From JBLNBU01 sp050260215 (GTDB lineage Bacteria; Pseudomonadota; Alphaproteobacteria; Rhodospirillales; Magnetospirillaceae): a DNA stretch of 22,004 nucleotides. Shown in pieces: positions 6,990-12,620 of this stretch. Both the position numbers and the translations under genes were made by a program. The stretch lies in the NCBI GenBank assembly GCA_050260215.1, contig JBLNBU010000231.1:1-22004 (forward strand), in the 5' to 3' direction. The notes beneath the pieces were generated by a model, which saw only the letters and a program-made list of their open reading frames with translations, was not told where the DNA came from and searched no databases. Position 1 is the first letter of the stretch. Every line of letters begins with the position of its first letter.

Positions 6990-7217
6990 TTAACGCTCGT
7001 TGTGGGAGCCGTCGCAATACGGCGGGGTCTTGGTACGCTTGCAGCCGCACAGCCAGACCGGGCCGTCGGCCTCGGCGGTGAAGACCAGCGGGCCCGAACC
7101 CGTGCCCTTGTGGGCGCCGTCGCACAGCGGCTGGCGGGCGCTGTGGCCGCAGGCGCACCAGAACACCTTCTCGCCGGCCTTGACCTGGACCTCGCAGGGG
7201 CCCTTGCGCTCGCTCAT
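6990..7217 (-). CDS. CDGSH-type iron-sulfur protein with two CDGSH motifs
   Basis: This 75-residue protein consists of two back-to-back CDGSH zinc-finger-like units. Unit one has Cys21, Cys23, Cys32 and His36 (CAC-x8-CDGAH); unit two has Cys57, Cys59, Cys68 and His72 (CGC-x8-CDGSH). Each 3Cys-1His set is expected to hold a redox-active, labile 2Fe-2S cluster, as in MitoNEET/Miner2 relatives. There is no membrane anchor, so it is cytoplasmic. The ATG (complement of 7215-7217) has AAGGAAGG just upstream. It is the first gene of a two-gene operon with the lipoprotein and is divergent from ispH, an Fe-S enzyme, across about 108 nt. A role in cluster transfer or redox sensing is inference. Confidence 0.9.
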   Translation of the reverse strand: MSERKGPCEVQVKAGEKVFWCACGHSARQPLCDGAHKGTGSGPLVFTAEADGPVWLCGCKRTKTPPYCDGSHNER

Positions 7218-7325
7218 GCCGACCTTCCTTTGCCGGGACGGAATCTGCTAAGTGTGGCTCCCGACTTTAGAGAAGGCGGCCGCTGCGCACAAGGTTGCTG
7301 CGGCCCGCGCCGAAAGGATGACTGC

Positions 7326-8285
7326 ATGACCCGTGTTCAGGACGACGCCAGGCCGCTGACAATCGTCCTGGCCAGCCCGCGCGGGTTCTGCGCCGGGGTG
7401 GACCGCGCCATCCACGTGGTCGAGCGGGCGCTGGAAAAGTGGGGGGCGCCGGTCTATGTCCGCCATGAAATCGTCCACAACCAGTTCGTCGTCGACACCC
7501 TGGCGGCCAAGGGCGCGGTGTTCGTCGAGGAGCTGGACGAGGTGCCCGACGGCGTGCCGGTGGTGTTTTCCGCCCACGGCGTCGCCAAGTCGGTCCAGGG
7601 CGAGGCCGACCGCCGCAGCCTTACCTATCTGGATGCCACCTGCCCGCTGGTGACCAAGGTCCACCGCGAGGCCGAGCTGCATTACTCCATGGGCCGCCAG
7701 ATCATCATGATCGGCCATTCCGGCCACCCCGAGGTCGAGGGCACCATGGGCCAGGTGCCCGAAGGCGCGGTGATCCTGGTCGAGAACACCGCCCAGGCCG
7801 AGACGGTGGCGCCCGCCAATCCGGACAACCTGGCCTATATCACCCAGACCACCCTGTCGGTCGAGGACGCAGGCGCGGTGGTCGAGGTGCTGCGGCGCCG
7901 GTTCCCTGACATCGTCGGCCCGCGGCGCGAGGACATCTGCTACGCCACCACCAACCGCCAGGCGGCGGTGCGCGCCATCGCACCCAAATGCGACGCGGTG
8001 ATGGTGATCGGTTCGCCCAAGTCGTCCAACTCCAAGCGCCTGGTCGAGGTGGCCGCCCGCGCCGGCTGCCCGCGCGCGCTGCTGGTGCCCCGCGTCGACG
8101 AGTTCGACTGGTCCCTGCTGGAAGGCATCGACCGGCTGGGGCTGACCGCCGGGGCCTCGGCCCCCGAACTGCTGGTCGAGGAGGTGGTCGCCGAGGCCCG
8201 CCGGCGCTTCCAGGTCTCCATCGAAGAGGTCAAGGTCACCGCCGAGACCGTCGCCTTCAAGCTGCCGCAAAGCCTGGTGGACTAG
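7326..8285 (+). CDS. ispH: 4-hydroxy-3-methylbut-2-enyl diphosphate reductase IspH (LytB)
   Basis: IspH catalyses the last step of the MEP isoprenoid pathway, reducing HMBPP to IPP and DMAPP with a 4Fe-4S cluster in the cytoplasm. The 319-residue protein has the three cluster cysteines Cys22 (RGFCAGV), Cys106 (DATCPLV) and Cys205 (DICYATTN). It also has the substrate-binding histidines in HEIVHN and HSGHPEVEGT, the catalytic Glu after the second histidine (VEGTMGQ), and the S-x-N motif in KSSNSKRL. The length is that of typical proteobacterial IspH. The ATG at 7326 follows AAAGGA with about 8 nt spacing. A hairpin at 8296-8325 follows the stop. Confidence 0.97.
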   Translation: MTRVQDDARPLTIVLASPRGFCAGVDRAIHVVERALEKWGAPVYVRHEIVHNQFVVDTLAAKGAVFVEELDEVPDGVPVVFSAHGVAKSVQGEADRRSLTYLDATCPLVTKVHREAELHYSMGRQIIMIGHSGHPEVEGTMGQVPEGAVILVENTAQAETVAPANPDNLAYITQTTLSVEDAGAVVEVLRRRFPDIVGPRREDICYATTNRQAAVRAIAPKCDAVMVIGSPKSSNSKRLVEVAARAGCPRALLVPRVDEFDWSLLEGIDRLGLTAGASAPELLVEEVVAEARRRFQVSIEEVKVTAETVAFKLPQSLVD

Positions 8286-8295
8286 GGGGCGTTCC

Positions 8296-8325
8296 CCGTC
8301 AGCCCGCGTCTGGCGGGCAAGACGG
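8296..8325. terminator. Hairpin between convergent ispH and the ProX gene
   Basis: Outer stem CCGTC (8296-8300) with GACGG (8321-8325) encloses inner stem GCCCGC (8302-8307) with GCGGGC (8313-8318) and loop GTCTG. It sits 10 nt after the ispH stop and just before the convergent gene's stop. A short T-stretch (GGTTTCCT) follows on the plus strand. It probably works as a 3'-end or termination structure for ispH. Confidence 0.5.
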
Positions 8326-8332
8326 CGGTTTC

Positions 8333-8830
8333 CTACAACCGCACCACCTCGGGCACGTGGCCCGTGGCCGCCAGGAACTTGCGCAAGTCCGCGCTGGCGA
8401 TGGTGGTGGTCATGTCGTTCCTGAGCGGATGGAAGTTCAGCAGCGGCTGCTCCATCATCCAGCCGTCCAGCACCGGGGTGACGGCGCGGTCGCGGTCGTT
8501 GACCAGGGCGAACGGCGTCACCGAGCCCGGCTCGACCCCCAGCACCCGCCCCAGCAGCTCGGCCGAGCCGAAGGACAGCCGGGCCGAGCCGATGCGCTCG
8601 GGCAGGGTCTTGAGGTCGACGCGGCGCTCGGCCGGGGCCACCACCAGCCACAGCTTCTGCTTGGCGTCCTTGAGGAACAGGTTCTTGCAGTGCACGCCGG
8701 GGATCGCGCCCCACACGGCGTTACCCTGCTCGACGGTGAAGGCGGGCGCGTGGCGATGGGTGGTGGCGTCGATGCCCAGACCGGCCAGATGGGCCAGCAA
8801 CTGCTCGGGCGTCATAGGCGCATCGGTCAT
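8333..8830 (-). CDS. Prolyl-tRNA editing protein ProX/PrdX (YbaK/EbsC family)
   Basis: This 165-residue protein is a free-standing YbaK/ProRS INS-like trans-editing domain. Such enzymes (ProXp-ala and relatives) hydrolyse Ala or similar residues mischarged on tRNA-Pro, complementing the short alphaproteobacterial prolyl-tRNA synthetase that lacks the INS domain. The diagnostic segment is HCKNLFLKD (about residues 47-55) with the conserved lysine, followed by KQKLWLVV, a GSVTPFALVND motif and the C-terminal FHPLRNDMTTTI. The length fits. The ATG (complement of 8828-8830) is preceded by GGAGAGACACC on the minus strand. It is convergent with ispH and divergent from the 61-aa gene. The precise substrate within the family cannot be told from sequence. 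Confidence 0.88.
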   Translation of the reverse strand: MTDAPMTPEQLLAHLAGLGIDATTHRHAPAFTVEQGNAVWGAIPGVHCKNLFLKDAKQKLWLVVAPAERRVDLKTLPERIGSARLSFGSAELLGRVLGVEPGSVTPFALVNDRDRAVTPVLDGWMMEQPLLNFHPLRNDMTTTIASADLRKFLAATGHVPEVVRL

Positions 8831-8932
8831 GGTGTCTCTCCTCCGGCCAGGGCGGCCCGGGCCTTAGGCCGAATTGATTTGGCACCCCAAAAGCCGGTTA
8901 ATGGCCTCCGCACCGCCGAAAGAGGGCAGACG

Positions 8933-9118
8933 ATGTTCATCACCAACATCCGTATCGAGGCTCCGTCCGACACACCCAGCCTGGCCCAGGCCATGATCCA
9001 GACCTATGCGCAGGCCTGCGACGTCGCCAACACGGCCTGGAGCCTGTTTTCGCCCTATGGCGCAATGGTGCTGATATACCGCTTCAACCGGCAGGCCGCC
9101 AAGGCCATCGGCTTGTAG
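8933..9118 (+). CDS. Small hypothetical protein, 61 aa
   Basis: This unrecognised 61-residue protein starts MFITNIRIEAPSDTPSL and ends FNRQAAKAIGL. It could form one or two amphipathic helices; there is no signal peptide or cysteine-pair motif. The ATG at 8933 has GAGGG with about 6 nt spacing. The frame is open far upstream, but that stretch is antisense to the ProX gene and is not convincing. It stands alone, divergent from proX, with a large inverted repeat starting 7 nt after its stop. No function can be assigned. Confidence 0.55.
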   Translation: MFITNIRIEAPSDTPSLAQAMIQTYAQACDVANTAWSLFSPYGAMVLIYRFNRQAAKAIGL

Positions 9119-9124
9119 CGCCGT

Positions 9125-9240
9125 CCCCGGAGACGCAGGGGCACGCGGGAAACCAGGCACGAAGAAGAACGAGAAGAAAAAGAACCTGGCCGGCCACCCC
9201 CGCCGGCGCCCGGACCACCCGTGCCCCTCCGTCTCCGGGG
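9125..9240. repeat. Large imperfect inverted repeat around a purine-rich core
   Basis: The arm at 9125-9149 (CCCCGGAGACG, then AGGGGCACG) is nearly the exact reverse complement of 9218-9240 (GTGCCCCT, then CGTCTCCGGGG), with one mismatch and a 2-nt insertion. The centre contains a purine-rich tract at 9161-9184 and a CCAGG/CCTGG inner pairing. On the plus strand a T6 run (9250-9255) follows about 9 nt after the right arm. It may serve as the terminator of the 61-aa gene, but it is larger than an ordinary terminator. Confidence 0.7.
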
Positions 9241-9260
9241 AAGAAATCCTTTTTTCAGTC

Positions 9261-9534
9261 CCTCGCCGGGCGCCCGCGTTCCGCGGGCTTGGCCGCGGCC
9301 GCAATGGCCGCTGGCTTGTCCCTCGCCGGGCGCCCGCGTTCCGCGGGCTTGGCCGCGGCCGCAATGGCCGCTGGCTTGTCCCTCGCCGGGCGCCTGCGTT
9401 CCGCAGGCTTGGCCGCGGCCGCAATGGCCGCTGGCTTGTCCCTCGCCGGGCGCCTGCGTTCCGCGGGCTTGGCCGCGGCCGCAATAGCCGCTGGGATTGT
9501 CCCTCGCCGGGCGCGCGTCTCCCGCGGGCTCCTG
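9261..9534. repeat. 60-bp tandem repeat, four full copies plus a degenerate partial copy
   Basis: Copies start at 9261, 9321, 9381 and 9441 with an exact 60-bp period; the last copy gains one base, and a degenerate partial copy runs 9502-9534, ending four bases before the stop of the GGDEF-EAL gene. Each unit has a 7-bp hairpin with loop TTC, the self-complementary GGCCGCGGCC and a NotI-type GCGGCCGC. Copies 1 and 2 have arms GCCCGCG/CGCGGGC, copy 3 has GCCTGCG/CGCAGGC (both arms changed together), and copy 4 has GCCTGCG/CGCGGGC (U-G wobble in plus-strand RNA). The period is a multiple of three, so several long spurious frames cross it; I do not think it is coding. Confidence 0.92.
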
Positions 9535-9537
9535 GCC

Positions 9538-11604
9538 TTACGCCTTGTCCACCGGCACCAGCACCGGCATGGCCATGGGGCGGCCGACGTGGAAGCCCTG
9601 GGCCAGGTCGATGCCCATCTGGCGCAGCATGTCCATGGTCTCCTCGTCCTCGACGAATTCAGCGACGGTGTTCAGGCCGAAGTCGCGGGCCATGGCGTGG
9701 ATGTGGTGGACCATGATGCGGTCGCGTTCGTCGGCGACCATGTGGCGGATGAAGCTGCCCTCGATCTTCACCGTGTCGACGGTGATGTACTTCAGGTACA
9801 TGAACGACGAGAAGCCGGCGCCGAAGTCGTCCAGCGCGAACTGCAGGCCCAGGGCGCGCAGCTCGTTGACCAGAACCACCACGTCGCCGAAGCGGGGCAG
9901 GGCCTCGCGCTCGGTGATTTCCAGCACCACCCGGGCCGGGTCAATGCCGGCCTTGGCCAGGCGGTCGGGCAGGGCGGCCATGCGCTCGCGGTCGGCCAGG
10001 CTCTTGGCCGACAGGTTGAAGAACAGCTTGGCGTCGCCGAACGCCCCGGACTTGGCGATCTCCAGCGTGCGCGAGAACACCGCCTCGTCGATCTCGGCGG
10101 CCAGGCCCAGTTCCTCGGCGGCCTCGATGAAGTCGCCGGCGCAGACCGCGTCGTCGCCGTCCATGACCCGGGCCAGCACCTCGTAGGCGCGCACGCGGCC
10201 GGTGGCCACGTCGACCAGGGGCTGGAACCACGGCACCAGCCGGCCCTCGGCCAGGGCGGTGCGCACCATCTCGCCCTGGCTGAACACCGCCACGGTGGTG
10301 TCGTCGTCGCGGCCGAGCACGGCCACCTGGTTCTTGCCGCCGCGCTTGGCCTTGTAGGTGGCCATGTCGGCGGCGATGGCCAGGCGCTGGTGGTCCTCGC
10401 CGTCGTCGGGATAGGAGACCAGGCCCAGCGAGGCGGTGATGCGCACGCCGCCCAGCGACAGGCCCAGCTGGGCGTCGGCGATCGACTGGCGCAGCTTCTC
10501 GGCAACGCGCTCGCCCTCCTCGCGGGTGGTCTCGGTCAGCAGCACGGCGAACTCGTCGGCGCCGGTGCGTGCCAGCACGTCGGTGCGGCGCAGCGCCCCT
10601 TCCAGCACGCTGGCCAGCTCGCGCAGCACCATGTCGCCGACCGGGTGGCCGAAGGTGTCGTTGACGTTCTTGAAGCTGTCCAGGTCGATCTGCACCAGAC
10701 AGAAGGAGTGCCGGTGGCGGGCGGCGCGGTCGATCTCGCCCTTGAGGAACTCCGAGAACTTGCGGCGGTTGTATAGCCGGGTCAGCGGGTCCTTGACCGA
10801 CACCTCCTCCAGCTTGGCGTGGTATTCCTCGACGGTGCGCAGCAGGCGGTTGAAGTGGTTCGACAGGTCGTCGACCTCGGAAATCCACTTCACCTTGGAC
10901 TTCAGCCGCCGCGTCAGGTCGGGGTGCATGGTCATCTCGTGCATCAGCCCGACCAGGTCGGCGATGGGGCGGGCGACGAAATACTTCAGCTTGAAGTACA
11001 GCGCCGCCGAGAACAGCACCAGGATGGCGAAGAACCAGGCCAGCACCGTGTGCAGCACGTAGTCCAGCGACACCTTGAGCGCGTGGACCGGATAGACGAT
11101 GTCGATGACGCCGTTGACGTCGCCCACATTGGCGGCGGTGTGGCAGGTGCGGCATTCCTCGCGCACCACCAGCGGGTAGAGGTAGCGGATGCTGGTATCC
11201 TTGACCTCGAGCGCCTCCTGGCCGCTGTCCAGCACGCCGGCCAGCATGGGGTCGGCGGCGGCCACGGCGCGGTCGTCGTCCAGCTCGCCGAACTGCTCGA
11301 TCACCGGACGGCCGCGCACCACGCGGATGCCGAGGTCGGGCAGGGTGTGGCGCAGCCGGTCGATCTCGCCGCCGATGTCCTCCTTGCTCCAGCCCTTGCG
11401 CATGGCCGAGTAGAGGGCCTCGAACACCAGGGCCGAGGTCTGCCGCGCCTCGTCGCGGGCCAGGTCGTTGATCGACTTCTTGCGCACCTGGCCGGAGACG
11501 GCCAGCACCACCACCACCGCCAGCACGGTGGCGGCGGCGGACAGCAGGAAGACCAGCCGCGTCAGGCTGATGCGCTTGGCAACTGTGGACGGTTCCGGCG
11601 CCAA
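9538..11604 (-). CDS. Membrane-bound sensor with periplasmic c-heme motif, HAMP, degenerate GGDEF and EAL domains
   Basis: Order, counted from the longest frame (ATG at 11715, 725 codons): TM1 about 52-74; periplasmic sensor to about 222 with c-type heme motif CRTCH at 188-192; TM2 about 223-243; HAMP about 244-300; GGDEF about 303-465; EAL about 480-720. The cyclase signature reads GADEF instead of GGDEF (I-site RRTD is kept), so cyclase activity is doubtful. The EAL domain keeps E-V-L-A-R, FFNLS, LEITE, DDFG, VKIE, the Glu of AEFVE and QGF, so it looks competent to hydrolyse c-di-GMP. A redox or gas-sensing role for the heme domain is inference. I prefer the TTG at 11604 as start: the extra 37 residues are unlike a sensor N-terminus, a promoter-like pair lies inside them, and the ATG at 11715 is buried in a hairpin without Shine-Dalgarno. 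Confidence 0.88.
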   Translation of the reverse strand: MAPEPSTVAKRISLTRLVFLLSAAATVLAVVVVLAVSGQVRKKSINDLARDEARQTSALVFEALYSAMRKGWSKEDIGGEIDRLRHTLPDLGIRVVRGRPVIEQFGELDDDRAVAAADPMLAGVLDSGQEALEVKDTSIRYLYPLVVREECRTCHTAANVGDVNGVIDIVYPVHALKVSLDYVLHTVLAWFFAILVLFSAALYFKLKYFVARPIADLVGLMHEMTMHPDLTRRLKSKVKWISEVDDLSNHFNRLLRTVEEYHAKLEEVSVKDPLTRLYNRRKFSEFLKGEIDRAARHRHSFCLVQIDLDSFKNVNDTFGHPVGDMVLRELASVLEGALRRTDVLARTGADEFAVLLTETTREEGERVAEKLRQSIADAQLGLSLGGVRITASLGLVSYPDDGEDHQRLAIAADMATYKAKRGGKNQVAVLGRDDDTTVAVFSQGEMVRTALAEGRLVPWFQPLVDVATGRVRAYEVLARVMDGDDAVCAGDFIEAAEELGLAAEIDEAVFSRTLEIAKSGAFGDAKLFFNLSAKSLADRERMAALPDRLAKAGIDPARVVLEITEREALPRFGDVVVLVNELRALGLQFALDDFGAGFSSFMYLKYITVDTVKIEGSFIRHMVADERDRIMVHHIHAMARDFGLNTVAEFVEDEETMDMLRQMGIDLAQGFHVGRPMAMPVLVPVDKA

Positions 11605-11643
11605 TGGACGGGCCCCCAAGCCCCGAACTGGAATTGCGCCAAT

Positions 11644-11673
11644 TTGATATCGCCATCGGCGCGCGACTGTCCA
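11644..11673 (-). promoter_or_regulatory. Candidate sigma70-type promoter for the GGDEF-EAL gene
   Basis: Read on the minus strand, TGGACA (complement of 11668-11673), an 18-nt spacer and TATCAA (complement of 11644-11649) resemble a -35/-10 pair. Initiation would fall near 11637, giving a leader of about 30 nt to the TTG at 11604. This is a visual match only. Confidence 0.35.
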
Positions 11674-11713
11674 GAAGATTAGGGTTTTCACCCGATCATG
11701 CGTCACCCGGACC

Positions 11714-11746
11714 ATGCCCGGCCCGCCTTGCGGCGGCGCCGGGCAT
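11714..11746. repeat. Hairpin at the junction between the GGDEF-EAL upstream region and the effector remnant
   Basis: ATGCCCGGC (11714-11722) pairs perfectly with GCCGGGCAT (11738-11746), and the interior CCGCC/GGCGG extends the stem around a TTGC turn. It is similar in style to the REP-like palindromes at 4211 and 6373. Homology of the effector fragment begins at 11745, exactly at the end of this palindrome, which marks a likely deletion or insertion boundary. Confidence 0.65.
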
Positions 11747-11996
11747 CAAATCTGCCAAAGACATGGGGCCCGCGCTCACCGGAGCCGGATTTGAGTCAGT
11801 GTCAAAGACGGACTACACTCCTCAGAAAGGGGATGTGGTCGTTATACGGCCATACTCCGGTAGAAGAGAAGATGGCCATATTGCGATGTATGATGGCACT
11901 CGGTGGATCTCCGACTTCAAGCAGAGGGACATGTGGGGTGGTCAAGGCTACCGGACCAGGCAACCCTTCTATCAGGTATATCGCCGCAAGCATTAG
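11745..11996 (+). pseudogene. C-terminal remnant of an NlpC/P60- or CHAP-like peptidoglycan amidase (type VI-effector-like)
   Basis: About 83 codons remain, from IKSAKDMGPALTGAGF to the TAG at 11994-11996. The segment KGDVVVI, then GHIAMYDG (His codon at 11877-11879) and WISDFKQRDMW followed by YRTRQPFYQVYR, matches in style the second half of small papain-fold amidases used as T6SS effectors. In such enzymes this histidine is the second catalytic residue. The N-terminal half with the catalytic cysteine is absent; upstream lies the promoter region of the GGDEF-EAL gene and a palindrome. G+C in the fragment is about 50% over the line I counted, far below the neighbours. The remaining in-frame ATG is at 11763. 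The family call is from memory of motif patterns. An intact but divergent short protein is the alternative. Confidence 0.55.
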
Positions 11997-12522
11997 TCTG
12001 GCTGCCGCACTGCTCGGGCCGGTATCGGGCGACTCCGCCGAGCGTGATGGCGGACAGGGGGGGACTCCCCCTGTCCGCTTTCATTCTCCGTCGACCGGTG
12101 CCGAAAGGGTCTTGGACACAATCCTACGAAGAGGAGCGGCCGATAGCCGACTCTTTGACTTCATGGTCGGTCGCCTCGGAGCCCGCGAAAAATACGGAAA
12201 GAAGTTTGGAGCCTACTTCACGAAGCCGTTGTTGGACGCCGTGTCGGCACTGGAGCGGAAATTGGTCGATGAAGAGTGCGACGGCAATTACAAGGACGAT
12301 GAGATTTGCGGTCTGGACTGGATGCCGCTCAACTGTGCACAAGACTTTCCGCCCATTGGCAACTGGTTCACGACCGACTTCCGCGCCTTCGGGAAGGTCG
12401 AGGTATCCGTTGCCTGGAATGCAGCCGGACCGACCTATTCGCGATATAGGATGGTCAATTCAGACGGACGGTGGCTACTAGACGCCATTTCCTGCGAAAA
12501 CGGGATGACCTTCAACTGGTGA
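11938..12522 (+). CDS. Probable exported immunity-like protein (DUF3828-like), adjacent to effector remnant
   Basis: From the GTG at 11938 (AGAGGGA 9 nt upstream) the frame gives 194 residues. The N-terminus looks like a signal peptide: basic residues, core YIAASISLAAALLG, then SGDSA as a possible cleavage site. The mature part has YFTKPLLDAVSALE, an acidic Cys-containing stretch (EECDGNYKDDEIC), CAQDFPPIGNWF and a C-terminal YRMVNSDGRWLLDAISC. This resembles DUF3828-type periplasmic proteins, which include partners of secreted amidases. Four mature cysteines fit a periplasmic location. It overlaps the effector remnant by 59 nt. A perfect 12-bp hairpin lies inside the frame at 12050-12078, between signal peptide and domain. 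The start and the immunity role are inference; the low G+C suggests acquisition by transfer. Confidence 0.55.
   Translation: MVKATGPGNPSIRYIAASISLAAALLGPVSGDSAERDGGQGGTPPVRFHSPSTGAERVLDTILRRGAADSRLFDFMVGRLGAREKYGKKFGAYFTKPLLDAVSALERKLVDEECDGNYKDDEICGLDWMPLNCAQDFPPIGNWFTTDFRAFGKVEVSVAWNAAGPTYSRYRMVNSDGRWLLDAISCENGMTFNW
12050..12078 (+). terminator. Perfect 12-bp hairpin followed by TTTCATT, inside the immunity-like frame
   Basis: GCGGACAGGGGG (12050-12061) and CCCCCTGTCCGC (12067-12078) pair perfectly around GGACT, followed on the plus strand by TTTCATTCT. It has the look of an intrinsic terminator for the effector remnant, 54 nt after its stop, yet it lies within an open frame that reads through it. 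It could also be a palindromic element inserted in frame. Confidence 0.5.
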
Positions 12523-12620
12523 ATGGCTGCTGTGGAAAGGCGATGGGGCGAACAAAAAAACCGGCATACCAAGTGTGTCATTGGATCAAATTCAACATGG
12601 ATTGACGCGGGTCTGCGCAC

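Noticed and set aside
7218..7325. Possible riboswitch in the ispH leader (GC-rich pairing near 7278-7308)
   Set aside because: Only a weak GGCCGC/GCGGCC pairing; no known aptamer features or terminator seen.
8864..9484. Minus-strand frame with a 20-residue repeat (RPRPSPRNAGARRGTSQRPL)
   Set aside because: The repeat is 60 bp, so every frame without a stop yields a 20-residue repeat; there is no Shine-Dalgarno and it crosses the inverted repeat. Better read as a DNA/RNA repeat.
9261..9500. Tandem array considered as CRISPR
   Set aside because: Units are contiguous 60-bp copies without unique spacers.
9289..10776. Plus-strand frame running from the tandem repeat into the GGDEF-EAL region
   Set aside because: Antisense to a clear GGDEF-EAL gene, low-complexity, no family resemblance.
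11604..11744. Upstream extension of the amidase-fragment frame to an ATG at 11604
   Set aside because: The extension overlaps the GGDEF-EAL start region and has no likeness to the amidase family; homology begins only at about 11745.
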